A stretch of 64,000 nucleotides of DNA from an uncultured Eubacterium sp. (GTDB lineage Bacteria; Bacillota; Clostridia; Lachnospirales; Lachnospiraceae). Made by a program: the position numbers and the translations under genes. Position 1 is the first letter of the stretch. Each line of letters starts with the position of its first letter. The DNA lies in assembly GCA_945939115.1 (NCBI GenBank), contig CAMEVC010000012.1:1-64000 (forward strand), in the 5' to 3' direction. Shown here piece by piece: positions 25,555-33,777 of the stretch. The notes under the pieces were generated by a model. It searched no databases. It had not been told where the DNA came from and saw only the letters and a list, made by a program, of their open reading frames with translations.

Positions 25555-25648
25555 AATGTAACACCTCCTTTTATCTGGTATGTATTCATATTAAGTTATC
25601 CTATGAATTTTAATTATTATACAACGCATGACAGTCAGGTTCAAGGGC

Positions 25649-26404
25649 TTAAACATATTTCTGGAAAGCCAGATAGACACGGCCTTTCCGGGTTTCGCTG
25701 CCGCACTGTTTGTAGATGTATTTACCGAAACCGCGGATTACAAGAATGTCTCCCGGTTTTAACTGGTAACTGTTGTTTTCCATCTGTCGGCTGTTTAAGA
25801 AAATTTTCCTGGCTCTGAACAATTCTACAGCCTGACTGCGGCTTGTCCTGGTAATAGCAGCAACAGCCGCATCTATCCGCTCACTGGCGGCAAGAATTTC
25901 TATATCTTCGAGTATAGGGGCAGAATCTACAGAATTAATAGGGATTTCTGTACATTTTACATGGGTATGCCTTACTGTGGACAGATTATCAATGATAAAA
26001 CTTGCAATATGTGCAACACAGTAAAGAAATGCATGCTTCTGTCTGATAATTATATCCCCAAGCATCTCGCGCTTGATTCCAAGATTCATAAGTGCGCCAA
26101 GGTAATCTCTGTGGGAGAGTTCTTCGGCATATTTATCAATCAGCGGAGCAATTTCAAGAAGAACTATCGGGAAATCTTCTTCATATCCAAGCGTTTCATA
26201 TGAGCCAAACTGAACCATCTGGCGTTCACAATCAGGTGCACCGCCAAAACAGCGGTAGGAAACGAAATTTAAATTGTCTTTCATCTGGCTGAATACAGAC
26301 AGCTCGTTAAGGTCAAGGAAATTAGTATATGTATAAATGTTCTGCCTGAATGAACGGTTTGCAGCATCTGTTATTTTATTCCTGAATAGAGTATCATTAT
26401 CCAT
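25649..26404 (-). CDS. ylmH: S4-domain RNA-binding protein YlmH
   Basis: A 251-residue protein with the YlmH layout. The N-terminal region includes FVSYRCFGGAPDCERQM and LGALMNLGIKREMLGDI. A C-terminal S4 RNA-binding domain begins near residue 181 (ASERIDAAVAAITRTSRSQAVELFRARKIFLN is its core; key residues are the R-S-x-A and the G-D-x-I-x-x-R-G-x-G end). In other Firmicutes ylmH lies in the cell-division cluster and acts in ribosome rescue; here it stands apart, divergent from cheR. Start ATG 26404 has only a distant AAAGGA, so the start is less certain. Confidence 0.85.
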   Translation of the reverse strand: MDNDTLFRNKITDAANRSFRQNIYTYTNFLDLNELSVFSQMKDNLNFVSYRCFGGAPDCERQMVQFGSYETLGYEEDFPIVLLEIAPLIDKYAEELSHRDYLGALMNLGIKREMLGDIIIRQKHAFLYCVAHIASFIIDNLSTVRHTHVKCTEIPINSVDSAPILEDIEILAASERIDAAVAAITRTSRSQAVELFRARKIFLNSRQMENNSYQLKPGDILVIRGFGKYIYKQCGSETRKGRVYLAFQKYV

Positions 26405-26430
26405 AAATGTAAGTAAATATTCCTTTCATG

Positions 26431-26458
26431 TTGAGCAATAATATGTTAGAATTATAAC
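26431..26458 (+). promoter_or_regulatory. Candidate cheR promoter
   Basis: TTGAGC (26431-26436), a 16-base spacer and TATAAC (26453-26458), 59 bases before the cheR start. Confidence 0.35.
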
Positions 26459-26517
26459 AGAAAACTAATCGAAAAACATTACATTTGTTTCGTGAGACAA
26501 TGTAGAAAAGAGGAAAT

Positions 26518-27300
26518 ATGATTAAAGATTATGAGGAGTTTAAAAAGTTTGTTCTGGATCTCACCACAATTGACCTTAATGCATATAAGGAAAGACAGAT
26601 GAAGAGAAGGATAGATACTCTTATAGCAAGAAACAAGCATGATGGCTATGACAGTTATTGCAGGGCATTGAAGACTGACCAGAAGGTTCTGGATGAATTT
26701 GTCAATTATCTTACAATTAATGTGTCAGAATTCTACAGAAATCCGACACTTTGGAAGACTCTTGAGGATGTGATTCTGCCGGATTTAATTAATAAGTTTG
26801 GAACTAAGCTTAAGATATGGAGTGCAGCCTGTTCTACAGGAGATGAGCCTTATTCTCTGGCTATGGTTCTTGCCAAGCAGGTTCCAATGAGAGATATTAA
26901 GATACTTGCTACGGATATTGATGAGCAGGTCTTAGAGAAAGCCAAGGACGGTGTGTATGCCGAGAACAGTCTTAAGGGACTCCCTAAAGAATACAGGGAT
27001 AAGTATTTTGAAAAAATGGGAGACAGATTCTATAAGATATCAGATGAGATTAAGAGATGCGTTGAATTCAAGAAGGGTAATCTTCTTAAAGATCCGTATC
27101 CTTCAGGGTATCATCTTATCGTGTGCAGGAATGTGCTTATATACTTTACAGAGGATGCCAAGAAGGATGTATATAGAAAGTTTAATACATCACTTGTTAC
27201 TGACGGATGTCTGTTTGTGGGAAATACTGAGCAGATAATAGGCTACAAGGACATGGGATATGATTTTGATGAGCTTTTCTTCTACCGCAAAGTAAGATAG
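26518..27300 (+). CDS. cheR: CheR-type protein-glutamate methyltransferase
   Basis: A 260-residue SAM-dependent methyltransferase of the CheR family, which methylates glutamates of chemoreceptors. The all-helical N-terminal domain (residues 1 to ~75) precedes the catalytic domain with IWSAACSTGDEPYSLAM (SAM-binding loop), ILATDIDEQVLEKA and VCRNVLIYF. The C-terminal NTEQI matches the family. The start is ATG 26518 behind GAGG. No other chemotaxis gene is in the window, so it is a solitary cheR. Confidence 0.9.
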   Translation: MIKDYEEFKKFVLDLTTIDLNAYKERQMKRRIDTLIARNKHDGYDSYCRALKTDQKVLDEFVNYLTINVSEFYRNPTLWKTLEDVILPDLINKFGTKLKIWSAACSTGDEPYSLAMVLAKQVPMRDIKILATDIDEQVLEKAKDGVYAENSLKGLPKEYRDKYFEKMGDRFYKISDEIKRCVEFKKGNLLKDPYPSGYHLIVCRNVLIYFTEDAKKDVYRKFNTSLVTDGCLFVGNTEQIIGYKDMGYDFDELFFYRKVR

Positions 27301-27331
27301 AACAGATATCAGTGCAGTAACAATAGATTAA

Positions 27332-28447
27332 TTATCTGTTTAGAATATGCTTTATGACAGACTGGCAATATAATCTGCTCTGGTCAGGGTCTGACAGAAA
27401 TGTATCATCGAGACAGATATAAGATAAACTGTCAGAAAAAGATTTCTTAAATACAGGAGTATTTGTTCCGCCAAATTCAGGAACGAATGCTCCTGTTTTT
27501 CTTGTGTAGCAGTTGGCAGCAGTACATTTTACACGGTTGCTGCTATCAACGTACTGCGCAATGCTTTTGTGTATAGCTTCATCTTCTGATGGCAGATAGT
27601 AATAGTTTCTGTAATCCTTGTAAAAATACTTCATCTCGCAGGTATTTACAGGTATAGAGAGAATGAGTCTGTTGTTTATAAGCATAAGATGAATATCCTC
27701 TGTACATATATGCCTGTCAACAGGTACAGATACAGGAAGTGCACAGGATATCATGAGACTGCACTCTGGTTTTCCGTCGGCAGTAACTACATTTTCAATT
27801 GTTGAAGACTCATAATCATACGCATTCTGAATTAAAGCATAATAGGAGATAAGTGGCAGCAACCTGGTCATTCCCTCAATATCATCATGGTTGTGGAGCA
27901 GAAGTATGATTTTATATTCATCCTTTCTTGCAGATGCGTTAAGACGGCTGAATTCTTTATACACCTCGATAAGTTCACCGCCAGAGTACATATCCTCACG
28001 GTGGATACCAAGAAAATGTTCTATTGTTTTCTGTTTATAATCAGTAAGACAAAGCAGAGGCTTGCAGTTCTTTGCGATTTTGTACAAATCAAGGTTTGTC
28101 ATGTGAGACAGGTCAAGAGCGGTGCCAAGCCGAGCAGCTCTCTCAGTAATAAAAGGAATATCAAAAGAATCGCCGTTAAAATGTATAATATAATCATAAT
28201 CTTTAACGAATTCGTTGAAGGCAGAAAGGATGGATGCTTCATCGGAATCAGACTCTGCGAGCCATTGATTGTAAAATGTTTTGCCATTTTTAGTGTAAAC
28301 CGCACCTATAAGATAGCATATATTATACTCTCTGGAAAATCCTGTGGTTTCAATATCGAAAAAGCATATTTTATCTGTGTCAGGAGAAATCACAGACAAA
28401 AGCTTCCGGTCTATGGTTACCGGTAAAGTGTCGTTAATAGTTATCAT
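27332..28447 (-). CDS. YprB-like ribonuclease H-fold exonuclease
   Basis: A 371-residue protein. The N-terminal half is a DEDD-type 3'-5' exonuclease fold: exo I motif FFDIETTGFS near residue 30, exo II around IIHFNGDSFDIPFI, and exo III near HNHDDIEGM. This is the layout of Bacillus YprB and related 'ribonuclease H-like' proteins, whose substrate is unsettled. The C-terminal ~150 residues are unassigned. The start is ATG 28447 behind GTGAGG. It is divergent from the rnf operon. Confidence 0.8.
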   Translation of the reverse strand: MITINDTLPVTIDRKLLSVISPDTDKICFFDIETTGFSREYNICYLIGAVYTKNGKTFYNQWLAESDSDEASILSAFNEFVKDYDYIIHFNGDSFDIPFITERAARLGTALDLSHMTNLDLYKIAKNCKPLLCLTDYKQKTIEHFLGIHREDMYSGGELIEVYKEFSRLNASARKDEYKIILLLHNHDDIEGMTRLLPLISYYALIQNAYDYESSTIENVVTADGKPECSLMISCALPVSVPVDRHICTEDIHLMLINNRLILSIPVNTCEMKYFYKDYRNYYYLPSEDEAIHKSIAQYVDSSNRVKCTAANCYTRKTGAFVPEFGGTNTPVFKKSFSDSLSYICLDDTFLSDPDQSRLYCQSVIKHILNR

Positions 28448-28610
28448 AAAAAAGCCTCACTTATTATTGGTTAGATTTATCGAACTGATTGTTAAAAAAA
28501 TACTCATTTTCTCTTATTATATAGGAATATATACACAAAAAAAAGTAGATTTTTGGCATATATTGAGCTAAAATATTATTTAATAAAAACTTTATAAGGA
28601 GAATTATGTC

Positions 28611-29930
28611 ATGGGAAAGTGTACATTTAAAGGTGGATGTCATCCTTATGACGGCAAAGAGCTTTCAAAAGATAAACCGATTAAAGAGCTTTTTCCTGCC
28701 GTAGGTGAGATGGTATTCCCGCTTTCACAGCATATCGGCGCACCTGCTGTCCCTGTTGTGGCAAAGGGAGATTATGTCCTTGCAGGTCAGCTGATTGCCG
28801 AGGCAGGTGGATTTGTATCAGCCAATATCCATTCATCTGTGTCCGGTACGGTTAAGGCAATTGAGCCAAGAACATTGGCTACAGGCGGTAAGTGTAATTC
28901 AATCATAATTGAGAATGATGGTGAATTTAAAGAGGTTGAATATACACCTATGAAGTTCGAAGACCTTACCAGAGAAGTTATTCTTGAGAGGATTAAAGCT
29001 GCTGGTGTAGTTGGTATGGGTGGAGCCGGTTTCCCTACCAATGTCAAGCTTTCACCTAAGAATCCCGATGGGATTGACTACATTATCGTCAATGGTGCTG
29101 AGTGTGAGCCATATCTTACATCAGACTACAGAAGACTTCTTGAGGAGTCAGAAAATGTGGTAATGGGACTTAAGGTGGCACTCAAGATATTTGATCATGC
29201 CAAGGGTATAATCGGTATTGAGGATAATAAACCGGAGGCAATTAGAATCATGCAGGAAGCTGTTGCATCTGAGCCTGATATTGAGGTAAAGGTATTGAAG
29301 ACTAAGTATCCACAGGGAGGAGAGCGTAGTCTTATATATGCCACAACCGGAAGGGCTATCAATTCAACAATGCTCCCGGCTGATGCAGGCTGTATAGTAC
29401 ATAATGTAGATACAATTTATTCAATATATCTTTCTGTTATCGAAGGAAAGCCTTTGACTAAGAGAATATGTACTGTCACAGGTGATGGAGTTAAGGAGCC
29501 CGGCAACTTCTATGTATGGCTTGGAACTAACTACAGACAGCTTCTTGAAGCTGCAGGAGGACCTGTGGGTGATCCTGAGAAATATATTTCAGGCGGTCCA
29601 ATGATGGGATTTGCCATGTACAGTCTTGATGTTCCTGTAGTTAAGGGAAGTTCATCGCTTCTTGTGTTCCAGAATGATATCGTATCCAAAGTTTCTGCAT
29701 CTGCATGTATCAGATGCGGCAAATGTGGCGAGGCATGTCCTGAGCATCTGCTTCCGGCAAAGCTTGCAGGATTTGCATCAAGAAACGATGAGGCTGGATT
29801 TACCAAGTTTGATGGTCTTGAATGTGTAATGTGCGGAAGCTGTTCATATGTCTGTCCTGCTAAGAGACCTTTGACCCAGCAGATTAAGGCAATGAGAAGT
29901 ACAGTACTTGCTAACAGAAGAAAGAAGTAG
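28611..29930 (+). CDS. rnfC: Rnf complex subunit C
   Basis: A 439-residue membrane-associated subunit of the ferredoxin:NAD+ oxidoreductase (Rnf). It holds the NADH/FMN site region (GGAGFPTNVKL, NGAECEPYLT) and two [4Fe-4S] binding motifs near the C-terminus, CIRCGKCGEACP and CVMCGSCSYVCP. The length matches Firmicute RnfC. The start is ATG 28611 with AAGGAG at 28596-28601. First gene of rnfCDGEAB; the 163-base upstream region must contain the promoter, but no convincing -35/-10 pair is seen. Confidence 0.95.
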   Translation: MGKCTFKGGCHPYDGKELSKDKPIKELFPAVGEMVFPLSQHIGAPAVPVVAKGDYVLAGQLIAEAGGFVSANIHSSVSGTVKAIEPRTLATGGKCNSIIIENDGEFKEVEYTPMKFEDLTREVILERIKAAGVVGMGGAGFPTNVKLSPKNPDGIDYIIVNGAECEPYLTSDYRRLLEESENVVMGLKVALKIFDHAKGIIGIEDNKPEAIRIMQEAVASEPDIEVKVLKTKYPQGGERSLIYATTGRAINSTMLPADAGCIVHNVDTIYSIYLSVIEGKPLTKRICTVTGDGVKEPGNFYVWLGTNYRQLLEAAGGPVGDPEKYISGGPMMGFAMYSLDVPVVKGSSSLLVFQNDIVSKVSASACIRCGKCGEACPEHLLPAKLAGFASRNDEAGFTKFDGLECVMCGSCSYVCPAKRPLTQQIKAMRSTVLANRRKK

Positions 29931-29946
29931 AAAGGTGGACGATAAA

Positions 29947-30927
29947 GTGAGCGATTTATTTAATGTGTCAACTAATCCTCATGTGCGCAGTGGGAAAACT
30001 ACTCAGAACATAATGCTGGATGTTCTTATAGCTTTAACTCCTGCCAGCATATTTGGTATAGTTAATTTTGGCCTTGATGCACTGCTTCGTATTGTAGTAG
30101 GTATTGTTACATGTGTGGCATGTGAGGCTTTGTATCAGTATTTCATGCATAAGAAGCTAACTGTCTCAGATCTTAGTGCAGTGGTTACAGGTCTTCTTAT
30201 TGCGCTGAATATTCCTTCAACATTAAATGTTGGATTTGAGATTGTGGGATGTGTATTTGCAATAATAGTTGTAAAGCAGCTTTTTGGTGGTCTTGGACAG
30301 AACTTCATGAATCCGGCACTTGCTGCAAGATGTTTCCTTCTTATCGCATACACAGGCCCGATGACTAATTTTGTTACATCTAATGGTTTCCTTGATGCAT
30401 ATTCAGGGGCTACCCCGCTGGCTCTCTTAAAGCCGGGTGCTGAGACAGAGGGTGCAGTATCACTCCTCAAGATGTTTATAGGTACAACCGGAGGTGTGAT
30501 TGGTGAGACATCAGCGATATGTCTCCTTTTAGGCGGTATATACCTTCTTGCAAGAAAGGTAATTAACTGGAGAATTCCTGTTACATACATCGGAGTATTT
30601 GCAGTGCTTATATTCCTTTTTGCACCGGGACACAATTTTGACGCAGTGTATATGCTTGAGGAAGTATGTGGTGGCGGTCTTTTACTTGGTGCTATATTCA
30701 TGGCAACAGATTATGTTACATCACCTATAACACCTAACGGTAAGATAGTGTTTGGATGCTGCTTAGGACTTCTTACATTCATCTTCAGAATGTTTGGCGG
30801 TTCAGCAGAAGGAGTTTCATATGCAATAATCTTCTGTAACCTTTTAGTTCCGCTTATCGAGAGCATTACAGTTCCTAAGTCATTTGGAAAGAAAAAACCT
30901 GAGAAGAAAGCAAAGGAGGCCGCATAG
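29947..30927 (+). CDS. rnfD: Rnf complex subunit D
   Basis: A 326-residue integral membrane subunit with about nine hydrophobic segments. The covalent FMN attachment motif SGATPLALLK is visible (Thr as flavin acceptor). RnfD helps form the ion channel. The start is GTG 29947 with AAAGGTGG at 29931-29938; the upstream TTG frame beginning at 29908 would overlap rnfC. Confidence 0.93.
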   Translation: MSDLFNVSTNPHVRSGKTTQNIMLDVLIALTPASIFGIVNFGLDALLRIVVGIVTCVACEALYQYFMHKKLTVSDLSAVVTGLLIALNIPSTLNVGFEIVGCVFAIIVVKQLFGGLGQNFMNPALAARCFLLIAYTGPMTNFVTSNGFLDAYSGATPLALLKPGAETEGAVSLLKMFIGTTGGVIGETSAICLLLGGIYLLARKVINWRIPVTYIGVFAVLIFLFAPGHNFDAVYMLEEVCGGGLLLGAIFMATDYVTSPITPNGKIVFGCCLGLLTFIFRMFGGSAEGVSYAIIFCNLLVPLIESITVPKSFGKKKPEKKAKEAA

Positions 30928-30928
30928 A

Positions 30929-31543
30929 ATGAAGAAGATAGTTAAAGATGCATTAATTCTGTTTGCTATAACGCTTGTGGCCGGTATTCTTCTCGGTATT
31001 GTATATCAGATTACACTTGATCCGATTGCCAAGGCAAACGAGAATGCCAAGCAGAAGGCTTATAAGGAAGTTCTTACTGAAGCAGACAGTTTTGAAGTTT
31101 TAGAAAATATGCCGGAGGATGATAAGATAAATGCATCATCTGATATAGATTTTTCTAAGGATAAGCTGAATGAAATTGCTGTCGGCAAGAAAAATGGCGA
31201 GACAGTCGGTTATGTTATTACTGTTACAGACAGTGAAGGTTACGGCGGAGATATAAAGTTCTCAGTAGGTATATCTAATGATGGAAAGGTACTTGGTGTT
31301 TCATTCCTTTCAATCAGCGAGACAGCAGGTCTTGGAATGAGAGCAAAGCAGGATCCGTCATTTAAGTCACAGTTTACATCAAAATCTGCGGCTGCAGAAT
31401 CATTTTCAGTTGTTACAGACGGTTCTGCATCAGAGGGAAATGCTTCCATCGATGCAATCGGTGGTTCCACAATTACATCTAAATCAGTAACTAAGGGCGT
31501 TAATTATGCTCTTGCAGCTTACAGGCTTGTAGCAGGAAAATAG
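30929..31543 (+). CDS. rnfG: Rnf complex subunit G
   Basis: A 204-residue subunit with an N-terminal membrane helix (DALILFAITLVAGILLGIVY) and an extracytoplasmic FMN-binding domain. The flavinylation motif appears as GGSTITSKSV, a variant of the usual SGAT-x-T/S; the acceptor Thr is kept. The start is ATG 30929, one base past the rnfD stop, with AAGGAGG at 30913-30919. Confidence 0.92.
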   Translation: MKKIVKDALILFAITLVAGILLGIVYQITLDPIAKANENAKQKAYKEVLTEADSFEVLENMPEDDKINASSDIDFSKDKLNEIAVGKKNGETVGYVITVTDSEGYGGDIKFSVGISNDGKVLGVSFLSISETAGLGMRAKQDPSFKSQFTSKSAAAESFSVVTDGSASEGNASIDAIGGSTITSKSVTKGVNYALAAYRLVAGK

Positions 31544-31558
31544 GGGGAGGTGTTAGAA

Positions 31559-32242
31559 TTGAATAAATGTTTAGAAAGACTTTATAACGGAATAATCAAG
31601 GAAAATCCTACCCTGGTGCTTACACTTGGTATGTGTCCGACACTTGCTGTAACCACATCAGCAATCAATGGTATAGGTATGGGACTTTCATCTACAGTAG
31701 TACTTGCATTGTCCAATCTTATTATTTCATTGCTTCGTAAGGTTATTCCTGATGGTGTGAGAATGCCGGCGTTTATCGTTGTCGTTGCATCATTTGTAAC
31801 AATGGTACAGTTCCTTATGCAGGGCTTCCTGCCAAGTCTGTACGATTCACTGGGAATATATATTCCTCTTATTGTTGTTAACTGTATTATTCTTGGACGT
31901 GCAGAGTCCTATGCATCTAAGAATCCTCCTATTCCTTCATTCTTTGACGGTATAGGTATGGGACTCGGATTCACAGCGGCTATCACAATACTTGGAGCAG
32001 TAAGAGAGCTTATCGGTGGCGGTACAATCTTCTCAGATGGTACTAATGCTTTATTTGATCTTTCTACAATAGGGTATACACCGGCAAGTATCTTCATCCT
32101 TGCACCTGGTGCTTTCTTTGTTCTTGCATTTATGATTGCTATCATGAACAGAATTAAGAGAAAGAAGGGAATGAAGCCTGCTGAGGTTCCTGATTATACA
32201 GAGGAGATTGAGGAAGCTAAGGCAGAGGCAAAGAGTAACTAA
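31559..32242 (+). CDS. rnfE: Rnf complex subunit E
   Basis: A 227-residue polytopic membrane protein of the RnfA/RnfE pair, six helices. It carries family motifs NPTLVLTLGMCPTLAVT, with the conserved Cys for the intramembrane Fe-S centre, and LPLIVVNCIILGRAE-type sequence (IPLIVVNCIILGRAESYA). The likely start is TTG 31559, eight bases after GGGGGAGG; GTG at 31550 overlaps that site. Confidence 0.92.
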   Translation: MNKCLERLYNGIIKENPTLVLTLGMCPTLAVTTSAINGIGMGLSSTVVLALSNLIISLLRKVIPDGVRMPAFIVVVASFVTMVQFLMQGFLPSLYDSLGIYIPLIVVNCIILGRAESYASKNPPIPSFFDGIGMGLGFTAAITILGAVRELIGGGTIFSDGTNALFDLSTIGYTPASIFILAPGAFFVLAFMIAIMNRIKRKKGMKPAEVPDYTEEIEEAKAEAKSN

Positions 32243-32254
32243 GGGAGGTAAAAA

Positions 32255-32866
32255 ATGGAGTATTTTTCACAATTATTATTGATTGCTGTAAGTACGGCAA
32301 TTGTCAATAATGTAGTTTTGAGTCAGTTCCTCGGTTTGTGTCCTTTCCTTGGAGTTTCTAAGAAGATAAACACAGCAGCAGGAATGGGTGGCGCTGTTAT
32401 CGGCGTTATCACTATTTCATCGGCTGTCTGCAGCCTTATATATGACTGTATACTTACACCGCTTAATCTTACATACCTGAATACAATCGTGTTCATCCTT
32501 GTAATTGCAACATTGGTTCAGTTTGTTGAAATGTTTTTAAAGAAGACATCACCATCTCTTTATGAGGCACTTGGTGTATATCTTCCTCTTATTACAACAA
32601 ACTGTGCTGTTTTAGGTATTGCACTGACTAATGTGCAGAATTACAGCCTTAATGAAACCTTCAATATTGCGCAGAAGCTTGGTGCTTCAGTCGTGAGTGG
32701 TTTAGGAACGGCTATCGGATTTACAATTGCTATTGTAATAATGGCAGGTATAAGAGAGAGAATCGAGTATAACGATGTTCCTGAAAGCTTTAAGGGAATG
32801 CCAATAGTATTGCTCACAGCAGGACTTATGGCTATTGCATTCTTCGGATTTTCAGGTATTATTTAG
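32255..32866 (+). CDS. rnfA: Rnf complex subunit A
   Basis: A 203-residue polytopic subunit with six helices, paired with RnfE in the membrane core. Motifs are VLSQFLGLCPFLGVS and YLPLITTNCAVLGIAL, each with a conserved Cys. The start is ATG 32255 behind GGGAGG. It lies 12 bases after rnfE. Confidence 0.95.
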   Translation: MEYFSQLLLIAVSTAIVNNVVLSQFLGLCPFLGVSKKINTAAGMGGAVIGVITISSAVCSLIYDCILTPLNLTYLNTIVFILVIATLVQFVEMFLKKTSPSLYEALGVYLPLITTNCAVLGIALTNVQNYSLNETFNIAQKLGASVVSGLGTAIGFTIAIVIMAGIRERIEYNDVPESFKGMPIVLLTAGLMAIAFFGFSGII

Positions 32867-32881
32867 GGGGAGGACAAAAAG

Positions 32882-33673
32882 ATGACAGGTATTATTATTG
32901 CTGCGGTTGTAGTCAGCTGCACAGGTCTTCTTCTTGGACTTTTCCTTGGTGTGATGGGTAAGAAGTTCTATGTTGAAGTAGATCAGAAAGAAATAGATGT
33001 CAGAGCAGAGCTTCCAGGAAATAACTGCGGCGGATGCGGATATGCAGGATGTGATGCACTTGCCAAGGCTATTGCAGCAGGTGAGGCACCGGCTAATGCG
33101 TGTCCTGTTGGAGGAGCGGCTGCAGCAGCTAAGATTGGTGCAATCATGGGCGCTGAGGTTGGCGATTCTGTAAGAATGACAGCATTTGTAAAATGTGCTG
33201 GAGACTGCGATAAGGCAAAAGAGAATTATGTATATTCAGGAGCTATGGATTGTACAGTTATGAATGTAGTTCCTAATGGTGGTTCAAAGACATGTACATA
33301 TGGATGCTTAGGATATGGTTCCTGCGTTAATGCATGTCCGTTTGATGCAATTCATATTGTTAATGGTATTGCAGTAGTAGATAAAGATGCATGTAAGGCT
33401 TGTGGCAAATGTGTTGCTACATGTCCAAGACATCTTATCGAACTTATTCCATATGACAGCAAATACACTGTACAGTGTTCATCTAATGATAAGGGTAAGG
33501 ATGTAATGTCAGCCTGCTCTGTCGGATGTATCGGATGTATGTTATGTACAAAGCAGTGTGAGTTTGGTGCAATAACAGTAGTAAATAATGTTGCACATAT
33601 TGATTATTCAAAGTGTACAGGCTGCGGAAAGTGCGCTGAAAAGTGCCCTAAGAAGATAATTCATTTACATTGA
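32882..33673 (+). CDS. rnfB: Rnf complex subunit B
   Basis: A 263-residue iron-sulfur subunit taking electrons from ferredoxin. An N-terminal membrane helix is followed by the four-Cys Fe-S domain (NNCGGCGYAGCDALA ... ACPVGG). Four ferredoxin-type Cys motifs follow, at CTYGCLGYGSCVNACP, CKACGKCVATCP, CSVGCIGCMLCTKQC and CTGCGKCAEKCP. It is richer in ferredoxin motifs than proteobacterial RnfB, as expected for anaerobic Firmicutes. Last gene of the operon; a terminator follows. Confidence 0.95.
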   Translation: MTGIIIAAVVVSCTGLLLGLFLGVMGKKFYVEVDQKEIDVRAELPGNNCGGCGYAGCDALAKAIAAGEAPANACPVGGAAAAAKIGAIMGAEVGDSVRMTAFVKCAGDCDKAKENYVYSGAMDCTVMNVVPNGGSKTCTYGCLGYGSCVNACPFDAIHIVNGIAVVDKDACKACGKCVATCPRHLIELIPYDSKYTVQCSSNDKGKDVMSACSVGCIGCMLCTKQCEFGAITVVNNVAHIDYSKCTGCGKCAEKCPKKIIHLH

Positions 33674-33702
33674 TTATTAAAGACCTGAGCATATTATATT
33701 AA

Positions 33703-33741
33703 GGAACTGCCGCAGTAAACCTGCGGCAGTTTCCTGATTTT
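33703..33741 (+). terminator. Terminator of the rnf operon
   Basis: GGAACTGCCGCAG (33703-33715) pairs with CTGCGGCAGTTTC (33721-33733) around a 5-nt loop, one G-U pair, followed by TGATTTT. Confidence 0.85.
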
Positions 33742-33777
33742 ATAAAAGATATGTTTGAGAAAAGAGAAGATACACCT

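Noticed and set aside
27301..27340. Hairpin AACAGATA / TATCTGTT between the convergent cheR and YprB-like genes
   Set aside because: Only 8 bp with a 24-nt loop and no clear T-run; too weak to call a terminator.
28448..28610. A rnf promoter from TTGGCA (28553) with TATTAT or TAAAAT
   Set aside because: The spacers are 15 and 10 bases and the fits are poor, so I do not place a promoter there although one must exist.
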